DNA of 64,000 bases from Nocardiopsis sp. FR4 (GCF_009830945.1 NZ_VWVV01000035.1:1-64000); one strand, 5' to 3'. Shown: positions 17,033-25,931, numbered from the stretch's first letter. Translations and numbers: made by a program. Notes: generated from the letters alone by a model not told the origin.

Positions 17033-18961
17033 CTACTGCTCCATCTTGTAGTAGCAGACCTGGTGCTTGTCGCCCGCCTCGAAGGTGATGTTGCCGTGCA
17101 GCGGCTTGTCGAAGAGCGACTCGGACGAGGTGAGCAGGACCCGGTACTTGCCCGGGTCGAACTCCACCCGCATCACGTCGCCGTCGTCGAAGCAGGAGTT
17201 GCCCGTGGGCGGAGAGGTGTAGACCTCGCAGTTCTCACAGGCGGCCGTGATGATCTCGTCGTGGACCTTGTCCGGCCCGACGTAGAGGAACCGCATCTCG
17301 AACGGGGTGTTGTTGGTGACCTCCAGAACGGCCTTGCCGCTGCCGGAGCTGCTGGTCGGAGTGGAGTTGAAGTCGCTCTCGCCGAGGATGGTGAGGGTGT
17401 CCATCTCCTCCTCGATCTTCCCGGCGCCGATGTGGACCGTCATCTTCTCGACGTCGGCGGCCTCGTGGTCGGGGTACTCCGACTCCAGGAGGTCCACCAT
17501 GTCCTCGGCCGGGGAGAAGCGGCCCGCGTCGACGTGCTCCCAGCCGCACCGGAGCGCGGCGTCCGGGCGCTCGGTGGCGATGCGCTCGGCGACCTCGGGA
17601 ACGGCCGACCAGTCCAGGTCGGCGAACACGTCGATCTGGTCGAAGCCCGCGCACCAGCGCTCGTCGGCGTACTCGCCGGTGCCGGTCTCGTACATCTCGG
17701 CGAGCGCGGTGGGCACCTGCCCGGCCGCCTCGGTGCCCTCGTAGTCCACGGGGATCACGCTGTAGACCTCGTGGGCCTGGCGCATGCTCTCGCGGTAGTC
17801 CTCGGTGACCTCGCCGCGGTAGCCCTCCCGCGCCGTCGACACCAGGTCGGCCGCGTAGGACAGGTGGATGTCGGCGATCTCACCGTCGGTGTCCTCCCAG
17901 CGGGAGGCGGGGTGGTTGAAGTAGGAGGCGTAGGATTCCAGCGCCCGCTCGTAGTCCCCGGAGTCCACGTCGGCCTGGGCGCGGTCCAGCAGCACGCAGG
18001 CCTCGGCGCCCGCCCGGGCGCGTTCCATCAGCGACGGGGAGAAGGAGAGCTGGAAGAGGTTCTCCACGCCCTCGTAGGCGGCCACGGCCTCGCCCGGAGC
18101 GCACTCGCCGCGCGCGTGGGCGGCGTCGGCCGTGCGCAGCCGCCACTCACCCGCTTGCCACACGCCGGTGACCGAGACGACCAGGGCGACCACCAGCACG
18201 GCGGCCACGACGAACGGCATCCTGCCCTTGGCGGGCTGTTCCCCCCGGCCGAGGGCGCGCTCGTCACGGGAGCGCCCGGCGAAGAGGCCGTGCACCGCCG
18301 CGGCGGCGAACCAGGCGGCGAAGACCAGCGCCCAGAGCAGGACGTTGTCGGTGGCGCCGACGATCGCGGCCGCCACCAGCAGGCCGAGGGTGAGGACCGC
18401 CGCGACGGCGAAGAACGGCCACTGGCGCAGGTAGAAGTACCCGGCGCCGGTGCCGGAGAGGTTCAGCAGCGCGGCGCGCACCGCCGACGGCGAGGAGAGC
18501 AGGCCCAGGCGGGGGCGCTTGGGCGGCTGCGGGGGCGGACCGCCGAACTGGGGCATTCCGCCCGGAGGCGGGCCACCGGGGGGCATCCCTCCGGGAGGCG
18601 GACCGCCCGGCGGCATTCCACCGGGGGGCATTCCGCCGGGGGGCATTCCGCCGGGGGGCGGCATTCCGCCAGGCGGCATTCCGCCCGGGGGCGGGCCCTG
18701 CCTTCCGGCCGCGTACATCCCGGCGGCGGGGGTGCCGCCGGTGGGGTGGCCGCCCGGCTGGCCACCGGTCGGGTGAGCGCCGCCGGGGTGGCCCACACCC
18801 GGCTGGCCGCCGGTCGGACCGTGGGGCACGCCGCCCGCGGGCGTACCGCCGGGGGGCGTCCGCTGGGGCTGGGCTCCGGGGGGTGTACCGCCCGAGGGCG
18901 GTACACCTCCTCCGGGCGGCCGCGAGGAATCAGAGGGAGGGGGAGGGGGAGGAGCAGTCAT
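17033..18961 (-). CDS. Membrane protein with GGMPP-repeat head (long copy)
   Basis: A 642-residue protein of unknown function. It has a Pro/Gly-rich low-complexity head (1-165) containing repeated GGMPP units, two transmembrane helices (about 190-245), a short charged loop, and a third helix (about 255-275: FVVAAVLVVALVVSVTGVW). A long extracytoplasmic region follows, with helices that look TPR-like, and a C-terminal beta-domain with ACENCEVY and a terminal CYYKMEQ. The four C-terminal cysteines could form two disulfides. It stands 278 bases upstream of its shorter paralogue on the same strand. A sensor or scaffold role in the envelope is only a guess. Confidence 0.65.
   Translation of the reverse strand: MTAPPPPPPSDSSRPPGGGVPPSGGTPPGAQPQRTPPGGTPAGGVPHGPTGGQPGVGHPGGAHPTGGQPGGHPTGGTPAAGMYAAGRQGPPPGGMPPGGMPPPGGMPPGGMPPGGMPPGGPPPGGMPPGGPPPGGMPQFGGPPPQPPKRPRLGLLSSPSAVRAALLNLSGTGAGYFYLRQWPFFAVAAVLTLGLLVAAAIVGATDNVLLWALVFAAWFAAAAVHGLFAGRSRDERALGRGEQPAKGRMPFVVAAVLVVALVVSVTGVWQAGEWRLRTADAAHARGECAPGEAVAAYEGVENLFQLSFSPSLMERARAGAEACVLLDRAQADVDSGDYERALESYASYFNHPASRWEDTDGEIADIHLSYAADLVSTAREGYRGEVTEDYRESMRQAHEVYSVIPVDYEGTEAAGQVPTALAEMYETGTGEYADERWCAGFDQIDVFADLDWSAVPEVAERIATERPDAALRCGWEHVDAGRFSPAEDMVDLLESEYPDHEAADVEKMTVHIGAGKIEEEMDTLTILGESDFNSTPTSSSGSGKAVLEVTNNTPFEMRFLYVGPDKVHDEIITAACENCEVYTSPPTGNSCFDDGDVMRVEFDPGKYRVLLTSSESLFDKPLHGNITFEAGDKHQVCYYKMEQ
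18550..18700 (-). repeat. In-gene 15-bp repeats coding GGMPP units
   Basis: About eight imperfect copies of a 15-bp unit (plus-strand core GGCATTCCGCC) encode (P)GGMPP(G). The tract is in frame within the long paralogue, so copy-number changes would lengthen or shorten the protein head without a frameshift. Confidence 0.75.
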
Positions 18962-19104
18962 GGGGGACCCTGGGTTCGGGAGACGGGGAAAAGCCGCGCA
19001 CGGCGGGAGCGAAAGGGCTCAAGTCAGCCCTTCCCTAAGCACATTACCCATGCGTGATGACGCCGTCGCTCCCAGGACGGACCGCTTCCGGCCACCCGTG
19101 CCCG

Positions 19105-19899
19105 TCAGCTGCCGGAGAGAGCCCCGCTGCGGTCCCGGGCGGCTTCGATCGCGTCCGTGAAGGCCGTGCGCACGCCGTGCCGTTCCAGCTCCCGCAGCGC
19201 GGCCGCCGTGGTGCCTCCCGGCGAGGTCACGGCCTCGCGCAGCACGACGGGGTGCTCGCCCGAGTCGTTGAGCATGGCGGCGGCCCCCGTGATGGTCTGG
19301 CCGACCAGCTTCTGGGCGGTGGCGCGCGGCATGCCCATCGCCACACCGGCCTCGATCATCGTCTCGGCGATGAAGTAGAAGTAGGCGGGACCGCTTCCGG
19401 AGATGGCGGTGACGGTGTCCATGTGCTGCTCGGCCACGCGGATCACCTCGCCGACCGTGCCGAGCAGGGCCTCGGCGCGCTCCAGGTGGGCCGTCGCGGT
19501 GTGGGCGCCGCCCGCCAGGGCGGTCATCCCCTGCCCCATGAGCGCGGGGGTGTTGGGCATGGCCCGGACCACGGGCGTGCCCGCGGGCAGGTGGGCCTCC
19601 AGCACGGCGGTGGTGATCCCCGCCGCGACGGAGATCACCAGGCGGTCGGAGCCCAGGTGCGCGGACAGGTCGTCCAGCAGCGCCACCATGTCCTGGGGCT
19701 TGAGCGCGAGCAGCAGCGTGTCGGCGCGCTTGGCGGCCTCCGCGGCGGGGACCACCTCGACCCCGTAGCGTTCGCGCAGCTCCCGGGCGTGCTCCTCACG
19801 CGGCTCGGTGACGAGCACGTCCCCGGGCGCGTGTCCCTTGGCCAGCATCCCGGCGAGCAGCGCCTCGCCCATCTTTCCGGCGCCGATGATCGCGATCAT
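19105..19899 (-). CDS. proC: Pyrroline-5-carboxylate reductase
   Basis: A 264-residue enzyme that reduces pyrroline-5-carboxylate to L-proline with NAD(P)H, the last step of proline synthesis. The nucleotide-binding motif IIGAGKMGEALL opens the protein, AMPNTPALMGQG and AISGSGPAYFYFIAE form the substrate side, and VTSPGGTTAAAL is the C-terminal signature of the family. The start follows AGGAAGGA. It precedes no other proline gene here, as usual in actinobacteria. Length and motifs are complete. Confidence 0.96.
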   Translation of the reverse strand: MIAIIGAGKMGEALLAGMLAKGHAPGDVLVTEPREEHARELRERYGVEVVPAAEAAKRADTLLLALKPQDMVALLDDLSAHLGSDRLVISVAAGITTAVLEAHLPAGTPVVRAMPNTPALMGQGMTALAGGAHTATAHLERAEALLGTVGEVIRVAEQHMDTVTAISGSGPAYFYFIAETMIEAGVAMGMPRATAQKLVGQTITGAAAMLNDSGEHPVVLREAVTSPGGTTAAALRELERHGVRTAFTDAIEAARDRSGALSGS

Positions 19900-19995
19900 G
19901 AAGGGTCCTTCCTGCGGAGACCTCCCACGCTAGCCGCATCCGGGAACCGCAGCGGACGGCGGCCCCGGCCAGCGGCCGCGCTCGGGGCGGCGGGC

Positions 19996-20940
19996 TCACT
20001 CGCGGCCCGGCTCGACCGTGCCCTCGTCGTCGGCGGTGCCGCTGGCGTCCACCGCGAAGCGGTGCGGCGGCGGGCCGGGCTGGCGGCGCAGCAGGGCGAT
20101 GCGCTCGCGCCGGTCACGCGGCTGGTCCGGGGAGGCGGCGGGCCGGGCGAAGTGCAGCCGGGTGAAAGCCAGCGCCTCGGCCAGCTCGCGCATGCGCGCC
20201 TGGCGGTCGGGGGCCTTGCGGGTGCTCACCTCCAGGACCAGCTGGCCCTCGAAGCCGCCCTCGGCGAGGTACTCCAGGACCTCCCCGACCCGCTGTCGGC
20301 CGCGCCCGGGGATGAGGTGCTCGTCGAGGTTCTGGCCGCCGAGGCCGTCGGCCACGTGGACGTGGGAGAGGCGGTCGCCCAGGCGCTTGGCCATGTCCAG
20401 GGCGTCGGACCCGGACATGGCGGTGTGCGACATGTCGAGGGTGACGTCGGGGTAGTCGCGGTCCAGCGGGTTCCAGCTCGGCGCGTAGGGGACGACCTCG
20501 CGGTCGCGCACCCGCACCGGATACATGTTCTCGACCGCGAAGACGACGTCGGTCTCGTCCTGCATCCGGGCGACACCGGCCTCGAAGTCGCGGGCGTACT
20601 CGCGCTGCCAGCGGAAGGCGGGGTGCACCACGACGGTCGTGGCCCCCAGGGCCTCGGCCATCTCCTTGGAGCGGACGAGCTTGTGCCAGGGCTCCCGGCC
20701 CCACACACGCTGGGTGAGGACCAGGCAGGGAGCGTGGACGGCGGTGACGGGCATCTGGTGGTAGTCCGAGAGGCGCCGGAGGAGTTCGATGTCCTGACTG
20801 GCGGGGTCGGAGGAGACGAGCACCTCCACGCCGTCATACCCCAGCTTCGCCGCGATCTCGAAGGCGGCCGGGGTCTTCTCCGGGTAGACCGACGCCGACG
20901 ACAGGACGACGGGCGCGTCTGGGACCTGGATAGGGCTCAC
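19996..20940 (-). CDS. Sugar phosphate isomerase/epimerase-like TIM-barrel protein
   Basis: A 314-residue protein of the xylose isomerase-like TIM-barrel superfamily. LGYDGVEVLVSSDPASQDIELLRRL, VHAPC, VVHPAF, VENMYP, TLDMSHTAMSG, HVHVADG and LVLEVSTRK follow the barrel strands. The conserved His, Glu and Asp would bind a divalent metal. Actinobacteria carry this gene beside proC, 96 bases away here, and substrate data are lacking. The GTG at 20940 is the only in-frame start close to the body; the nearest good GGAGGA lies over 20 bases upstream, so initiation may be unusual. The last 40 residues are a disordered tail. Confidence 0.8.
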   Translation of the reverse strand: MSPIQVPDAPVVLSSASVYPEKTPAAFEIAAKLGYDGVEVLVSSDPASQDIELLRRLSDYHQMPVTAVHAPCLVLTQRVWGREPWHKLVRSKEMAEALGATTVVVHPAFRWQREYARDFEAGVARMQDETDVVFAVENMYPVRVRDREVVPYAPSWNPLDRDYPDVTLDMSHTAMSGSDALDMAKRLGDRLSHVHVADGLGGQNLDEHLIPGRGRQRVGEVLEYLAEGGFEGQLVLEVSTRKAPDRQARMRELAEALAFTRLHFARPAASPDQPRDRRERIALLRRQPGPPPHRFAVDASGTADDEGTVEPGRE

Positions 20941-21066
20941 GGCACACAGACTATGTGCTTTCGTCCTCCTCTCGCCTCCCGCCCGCGTGAACGCGGCGTG
21001 GCGTTCTCCGCGACGGAGGGCGGCGGGAGGGTGCGACGGGGCGGCGCGCCGCTCCCGGGCGTTCCG

Positions 21067-21100
21067 GGCCGTTCCACGGTCCGTACACCGTGGAACGGCC
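21067..21100. terminator. 14-bp hairpin in the 20941-21350 gap
   Basis: Perfect arms at 21067-21080 and 21087-21100 enclose six bases. The hairpin is the only structure I see in the 410-base gap between the TIM-barrel start and the NlpC/P60 stop; it lies 250 bases past the latter, so it may be that gene's terminator. No gene is evident in the gap. Confidence 0.5.
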
Positions 21101-21350
21101 GGCCCGCGGGTACGGCCGCGGGTCCTGGTACGTGGTTCCGGCCGCCGCGTCCTCGCGGCGCCGGTGGATGTCGGGTGCCCCGCCCGCTGTCCACCCGGGC
21201 CCTCGGATCCGTTGGCGTCCGGGACGGCGGATCCGCGGCGGAGGCGGTGGTGAGCACCGGGTCCGGGGTGCTCTCGGGGCGTGTTGGCCGGGCTGCGCGC
21301 CCGGGGCGTGGAGGAGGGCCGTCAGCGCCGTGCGCGAGGCCCGCCCGGCG

Positions 21351-21956
21351 TCACAGCCGGACCGCTCCTCTGAGGTTGTGGCGGTGCACCGCCCGCTCGC
21401 GGACGTGGTCCCCCGAACGCGGGGCGTCGATCATGCGGCCGTCGCCCAGGTAGATGGCGACGTGGTAGGCGTACCCTCCGCTGTCGGCCCAGTAGAGGAT
21501 GTCCCCCCTGCGGGCGTCGGAATAGGAGACGCGGGTCCCGGACCTGACCTGGTCGTGGGCCACGCGGGGCAGGCTCATCCCGGCCTGCTTGAAGGACCAC
21601 TGGACCAGGCCCGAGCAGTCGAACCTGTGCGGCCCGGTACCCCCCCAGCCGTAGGGGGTGCCCTTCTGGGACTCGGCCGCGCTGATCGCCTCCTCCACCT
21701 TCGAGGAGGACAGCTGGTGGACCCGGGCGGGCCCCCCGGCCTCCCCCACGGCGGTCGGCCCGACCGGTCCGGCCGGTGCGGGCTGGGCGGTCCGGGCCGG
21801 GGCGGGCGGCGTTCCGGCGGCCAGCACGACCGCGGTCAGCCCGGCGACGGCGAGCGCGCGCGGCCCTCTGCGTCGCGTGTGAACGGACACGGCCCGCCGC
21901 CCCGGGTCCGTGGGGCGGCAGGCCTGCGTTTGCTCGTGGTGGCGCGGTATCCGCAT
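21351..21956 (-). CDS. Secreted NlpC/P60 peptidoglycan hydrolase
   Basis: A 201-residue exported cysteine peptidase. A basic N-terminus and hydrophobic stretch (LAVAGLTAVVLAAG, about 35-48) act as the signal peptide. The C-terminal NlpC/P60 domain (about 85-200) has PYGWGGTGPHRFDCSGLVQW with the catalytic Cys, YHVAIYLGDG with the His, and a second polar His near the end. Such enzymes cut D-Glu-mesoDAP bonds in stem peptides during growth or spore separation. ATG 21956 follows AGGGGGAA; a GTG 23 codons in is an alternative. The 217-base upstream region was checked for a c-di-AMP riboswitch, common before such genes; no match was seen. Confidence 0.88.
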   Translation of the reverse strand: MRIPRHHEQTQACRPTDPGRRAVSVHTRRRGPRALAVAGLTAVVLAAGTPPAPARTAQPAPAGPVGPTAVGEAGGPARVHQLSSSKVEEAISAAESQKGTPYGWGGTGPHRFDCSGLVQWSFKQAGMSLPRVAHDQVRSGTRVSYSDARRGDILYWADSGGYAYHVAIYLGDGRMIDAPRSGDHVRERAVHRHNLRGAVRL

Positions 21957-22173
21957 GACGGTGGTTCCCCCTGCGCGTCACGACGCCCACGCCACTGTGA
22001 CGTGGATCTCTCCGCCGCGACGTCCTCACCATTCGTCACACAGAAAACGCGATATGTCACTCTCCGTAGCGCTACTGGTGACCAAAGAAGGTAAAGAGTC
22101 CTTGACCCAGGGGGATAAAACGGTCATGAGCCGGTTAATCGGACTCATCTCTTCGGCTTCCGGTCACTCTCGG

Positions 22174-23082
22174 CTACGCCGCCTCGTCCACCGGGAGACC
22201 GAGCCGGGCCCCCACGAAGTCGGCCGTGGCCACCATGCCGCGGTAGTTGGGGTGCACCGGGGCCCCGTTCTCGGGGAGCAGCCCCTCCACCCAGCGGGTG
22301 CTGGAGGGCTGGCACACGTCGTGGCCGCGTTCGAAGACGTCCACGAAGACGGCTCCCTGGGCCTCGGCCTCCTCGGCGATCATCGCGTTCAGGGCCGTCT
22401 GGGCGCGGTCCAGGTAGGGCACGTCGCCGCGCGCGATGGGCGTGCTGGGCCAGCAGCCCCTGCTCTCGGGCAGGATCTGCAGGTAACCCACGGCCAGGAC
22501 CGTGGCGTTGGGGCTGCGCTCGGCGATGTCGGCGTACACCTGGGCGACGGCCGGGCGCAGGTTCTCGATCCGCTGGTCCAGCTCGTCGCCGTAGTGCCTG
22601 GCGCACGGGCTGCCCAGCGGGTTGGTCAGACTGCGCTTGGCGCACTCGACCAGGATCTCGGAGAAGCCGAAGTCGTTGCCCGCGATGCCGACCGTGACCA
22701 GGTCGGTCTCGGGCGTGAGGGCGTCGAGTTGCGGGCGGGTGTCGCTGAACTGCGGCTCGTAGAGGTCGTTGATCACCGCTCCCGAGCAGCTGGCGTCGGT
22801 GAACTCCGCGACGCCCAGCCGCTGGGCGAGCATGGTCGGGTAGTTGTTGGAGGTGCGCATGCATCCCAGCAGGGGCATCTGGGCCTGGACCCTCTCCTCG
22901 CGGATGAGCGGACCGGCCACGAAGGAGTCTCCCAGGGAGACGTAGTGCTGGTAGGGGGCGGCCTGCGCCGTCTCGGCGGCGGCGGGCGCGGAGGCCAGGG
23001 ACAGGCCCAGCACGGCGGCGGCCAGGGGGGCCAGCACACGGCGCAGGACTCGGGACGGGGACACGTCGGATGTACGGGGCAC
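22174..23082 (-). CDS. Secreted SGNH/GDSL lipase
   Basis: A 302-residue exported esterase. The GTG start follows GGAGAGGAAA; a signal peptide with LAAAVLGLSLASAPAAA ends near residue 36. The mature enzyme has block I YVSLGDSFVAGP (nucleophile Ser), block III GNDFGF (Asn), and block V PVHPNYRGM with the catalytic His. Six or more cysteines allow the three disulfides typical of Streptomyces SGNH lipases such as those of the SCO1725 type. It should hydrolyse extracellular lipid or acyl esters. It is divergent from radA. Confidence 0.9.
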   Translation of the reverse strand: MPRTSDVSPSRVLRRVLAPLAAAVLGLSLASAPAAAETAQAAPYQHYVSLGDSFVAGPLIREERVQAQMPLLGCMRTSNNYPTMLAQRLGVAEFTDASCSGAVINDLYEPQFSDTRPQLDALTPETDLVTVGIAGNDFGFSEILVECAKRSLTNPLGSPCARHYGDELDQRIENLRPAVAQVYADIAERSPNATVLAVGYLQILPESRGCWPSTPIARGDVPYLDRAQTALNAMIAEEAEAQGAVFVDVFERGHDVCQPSSTRWVEGLLPENGAPVHPNYRGMVATADFVGARLGLPVDEAA

Positions 23083-23145
23083 GCGGGTTTCCTCTCCAAG
23101 GAGCGGGGGCGTGAAGTTACGGACCCTAGGAATTCTTTAACACGG

Positions 23146-23174
23146 CCTACGAGAAAAGGCTTCTAACTCGTAGG
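23146..23174. promoter_or_regulatory. Inverted repeat CCTACGAG...CTCGTAGG
   Basis: Perfect 8-bp arms at 23146-23153 and 23167-23174 flank 13 bases in the AT-richer gap between the SGNH lipase gene and radA. It may be an operator for the lipase promoter; the binder is unknown. Confidence 0.4.
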
Positions 23175-23248
23175 TAACTTTCATGTGTCCCACCCGCCCC
23201 TCCCGCCTCCGACCGGGGCTGTCCCCGGGAGCCGTTAGCGTTGCCACC

Positions 23249-24640
23249 ATGGCAAAGGCAGCGAAGACCACGTTCCGGTGCTCGGAGTGCGGATGGAGCA
23301 CCCTCAAGTGGGTGGGCCGCTGCGGCGAGTGCCAGGCCTGGGGGACGGTGGAGGAGGCCGGCGCCCCCGCGCCCGCGGCCGTCGCCGCCGCGCCCGTCAC
23401 CTCCCGGGCCCGTCCCATCACCGAGATCAGCGTGGAGAGCGCCGAGGCGGTCCCCACCGGCGTCGACGAGCTCGACCGGGTGCTGGGCGGCGGCGCGGTC
23501 CCGGGTGGCGTGGTGCTGCTGGCGGGCGAGCCCGGCGTGGGCAAGTCCACCCTGCTCCTGGAGGTCGCCGCGATGCGCGCGGCGGAGGGGCCGGTGCTGT
23601 ACGTGACCGGCGAGGAGTCGGCCGGCCAGGTGCGGCTGCGCGCCGAACGCCTGGACGCGCTCTCGGACAAGCTCTACCTGGCCGCGGAGACCTCGATCGC
23701 CTCCCTGGTCAGCCACGTGGACGCGGTCGGCCCGCGGCTGCTCATCGTGGACTCGGTGCAGACCATGGTCTCCCCCGACGTCGCGGGCGTGCCGGGCGGC
23801 GTCACCCAGGTCCGGCAGGTGACCGGCGCCCTGATCCAGATCGCCAAGGAGCGCGGGATCGCCACCGTGCTGGTCGGCCACGTGACCAAGGACGGCTCCA
23901 TCGCCGGTCCGCGCCTGCTGGAGCACCTGGTGGACGTGGTGCTGCACTTCGAGGGCGAGCGCCACTCCCAGCTGCGGCTGCTGCGCGCGGTCAAGAACCG
24001 CTACGGGCCCACCGACGAGATCGGCTGCTTCGAGCTGACCGAGACCGGCATCGTCGGCCTGCCCGACCCCAGCGGCCTCTTCCTCACCGAGCGCACCGAC
24101 CCGGTACCGGGCACGTGCGTCACCGTCACCCTGGAGGGGCGGCGCCCGCTGATCACCGAGGTGCAGGCCCTGGTGGCGGCCAGCCCGCTGCCCGCGCCCC
24201 GCCGGGCCACCTCCGGCCTGGACACCTCCCGGGTGAACATGATCCTGGCGGTCCTGGAGAAGCGAACGGGCATGCGGCTGGCCAACATGGACGTGTACGC
24301 GTCCACGGTGGGCGGCGTGAAGCTCACCGAGCCCGCCGTGGACCTGGCGCTGGCCATGGCCGCGGCCAGCTCCAACAACGACGTGGCGCTGCCCGCGGGC
24401 TTCATCGCCATCGGCGAGGTGGGCCTGGCCGGCGACGTGCGCGCCGTGAGCGGTGTGCGGCGCCGGGTGGCCGAGGCACAGCGGCTCGGGTTCACCGAGG
24501 CGGTCGTGCCCAGGCACTTCGGCGACCCCGTCCCGGGCATCCGCGTCCACGAGGTCGAGGAGCTGAGCGAGGCCCTGAGCCGGGTGGCCCGGCGGTCCCG
24601 ACGGGCGCGGCGGCCCGCCGCCGGGGCCGAGGAGGAGTAG
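23249..24640 (+). CDS. radA: DNA repair protein RadA
   Basis: A 463-residue RecA-related ATPase that drives branch migration during recombination. It has a four-cysteine zinc finger (CSEC and CGEC, residues 11-28), Walker A GEPGVGKS (93-100), the RadA signature KNRYG (249-253) and a C-terminal Lon-like domain (about 300-450). The ATG at 23249 gives the family N-terminus MAKAAKTTFRCSECGW; an upstream in-frame start would add a non-conserved stretch. The usual actinobacterial partner disA is not next to it here; a protease-inhibitor gene follows on the other strand. Confidence 0.96.
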   Translation: MAKAAKTTFRCSECGWSTLKWVGRCGECQAWGTVEEAGAPAPAAVAAAPVTSRARPITEISVESAEAVPTGVDELDRVLGGGAVPGGVVLLAGEPGVGKSTLLLEVAAMRAAEGPVLYVTGEESAGQVRLRAERLDALSDKLYLAAETSIASLVSHVDAVGPRLLIVDSVQTMVSPDVAGVPGGVTQVRQVTGALIQIAKERGIATVLVGHVTKDGSIAGPRLLEHLVDVVLHFEGERHSQLRLLRAVKNRYGPTDEIGCFELTETGIVGLPDPSGLFLTERTDPVPGTCVTVTLEGRRPLITEVQALVAASPLPAPRRATSGLDTSRVNMILAVLEKRTGMRLANMDVYASTVGGVKLTEPAVDLALAMAAASSNNDVALPAGFIAIGEVGLAGDVRAVSGVRRRVAEAQRLGFTEAVVPRHFGDPVPGIRVHEVEELSEALSRVARRSRRARRPAAGAEEE

Positions 24641-24645
24641 GCGGG

Positions 24646-25017
24646 TCAGAAGTCGAAGACCGGTCCCTTCTCGCTGAGGAGCACGCACTGGTTGGCGAAC
24701 GTCTCGTGGTAGATCCCGTCGTCGCCGTAGGCCGTGGCGATGACGGGGTCGTAGACCAGCGGGCAGAGCCTCTGCGTGCTTCTGATGTCGGCGATCGAAC
24801 CCGCCTCGGCGATGGCGGCGCAGGCATCCTCGGCTCTGGGGTGGGTGCCCCCGGCGGGGCCGCACTCCAGGATCGCCTGCCGCGCCCAGTCCTCGGACTC
24901 CTTCTGCACGAAGAGGACGTGGCGCTGCTCGGCGGCGAACGGAGCGGCCTGGACGGGCGCGCCGAGCGCCAGGACGAGGGCGGGGGCGGCCACCAGGGCC
25001 AGGGCGGTGTGCTTCAC
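24646..25017 (-). CDS. Subtilisin inhibitor-like (SSI) protein
   Basis: A 123-residue secreted protease inhibitor. GTG 25017 follows GGAG, and residues 1-26 are a signal peptide. The mature domain has four cysteines in the SSI pattern (LECGP...DAC and RLCPLVYDPV...NQC) and ends in PVFDF, like the VFAF ending of SSI proteins. In SSI the P1 reactive residue follows Cys-Pro, so here P1 is Leu instead of Met, which suits subtilisin- and chymotrypsin-like enzymes. Such inhibitors restrain the producer's own extracellular proteases during development. It is convergent with radA with only 5 bases between stops. Confidence 0.85.
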   Translation of the reverse strand: MKHTALALVAAPALVLALGAPVQAAPFAAEQRHVLFVQKESEDWARQAILECGPAGGTHPRAEDACAAIAEAGSIADIRSTQRLCPLVYDPVIATAYGDDGIYHETFANQCVLLSEKGPVFDF

Positions 25018-25151
25018 GACGGCTCCAGGAAGTGCGGGACGACAGGTCACCACGGATGGTAATCGAAACGACACTCAGAGCTTCCGTTTTTCCGAAGAAT
25101 CGCCGAAATCGAGGTGCGCCCCGGTTCCGGCCGGGTCCGAATGCCGGGTGG

Positions 25152-25898
25152 TCAGCCCCGGGAGGGCGGAATGTCCGGAACCGCCGTGTCCCGCGGCCCC
25201 TCCTCCAGCCCGGACAGGTGCGCCACCATCCCGTAGCCGTCGGGCCGCAGGTCGCCCGCGCCGTCGGCGGTCCATCGGCTGACCGAGGCGGCTCCCACCG
25301 GTTCCTCGCGGGCCACCCTCCACACCTCCTCCTCGGACAAACCCTCCAGCGCGGCCCGGAGCAGGACCACGACCGGTTCGTGGGTGAACAGCAGCACCCG
25401 CTCCCCCGGGTGCCCGGCGCACAGGTCCCGCAGGAAGGAGCGCAGGCGCAGCAGGACGTCGGCGAGGGACTCCCCTCGTTCGGGGCGGTGGTGCATGCGG
25501 TCGGCCAGCCGCCGGGACCGCTCGCGCGGGTCGTACTCGTCCGCCATCTCCGGGGTCATGAGGGCGAACGGTCCGGTGTCGTGGTCGCGCAGCCGCTCGT
25601 CCGGGTCGACCGGCAGGGTGGTCCCGGAGGCCCGCAGCGCCAGCTCGGCCGTGCGTCGGGCCCGCAGGTAGGTGGAGGAGAACACGGCGTCGGGACCGCG
25701 GTACCCGGGCAGGCCCGCGAGCCAGACCGAGCCCACCGCGCGGGCCTGGTGCTCGCCCAGCGGCGTGAGGTCCACGTCCGCGTTGCGCGCGGGCAGGTCG
25801 GGACGGCCGCCGCCGCTGCCGGCCCCGGCCGGGAGCGCGTTGAACGCGCTCTGGCCGTGGCGGACCGCGGCGATCTCCCTCGGGCCCCGGTAGCGCAT
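25152..25898 (-). CDS. Histidine phosphatase family protein
   Basis: A 248-residue member of the phosphoglycerate mutase-like superfamily. AAVRHGQSAFNAL carries the catalytic RHG, FSSTYLRARRTAEL is the second conserved block, and VLLFTHEPVVVLL holds the second histidine in a THE form. The core is cytoplasmic; no signal peptide is seen. The enzyme should form a phospho-histidine intermediate on a small phosphorylated metabolite. The ATG at 25898 follows GGAGGAGGA. It lies 33 bases downstream of the SGNH esterase gene, so the two may be cotranscribed. Confidence 0.85.
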   Translation of the reverse strand: MRYRGPREIAAVRHGQSAFNALPAGAGSGGGRPDLPARNADVDLTPLGEHQARAVGSVWLAGLPGYRGPDAVFSSTYLRARRTAELALRASGTTLPVDPDERLRDHDTGPFALMTPEMADEYDPRERSRRLADRMHHRPERGESLADVLLRLRSFLRDLCAGHPGERVLLFTHEPVVVLLRAALEGLSEEEVWRVAREEPVGAASVSRWTADGAGDLRPDGYGMVAHLSGLEEGPRDTAVPDIPPSRG

Positions 25899-25931
25899 CG
25901 TCGCGTCCTCCTCCCGAACCGGCTCCGTGGG

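Noticed and set aside
18550..18700. CRISPR-like regular repeats
   Set aside because: Period of 15 bp without spacers, in frame and coding GGMPP units; not a CRISPR.
21957..22173. Possible c-di-AMP (ydaO) riboswitch before the NlpC/P60 gene
   Set aside because: I looked for the GGGGTGAAT...GGGTAACC type conserved core on the minus strand and did not see it.
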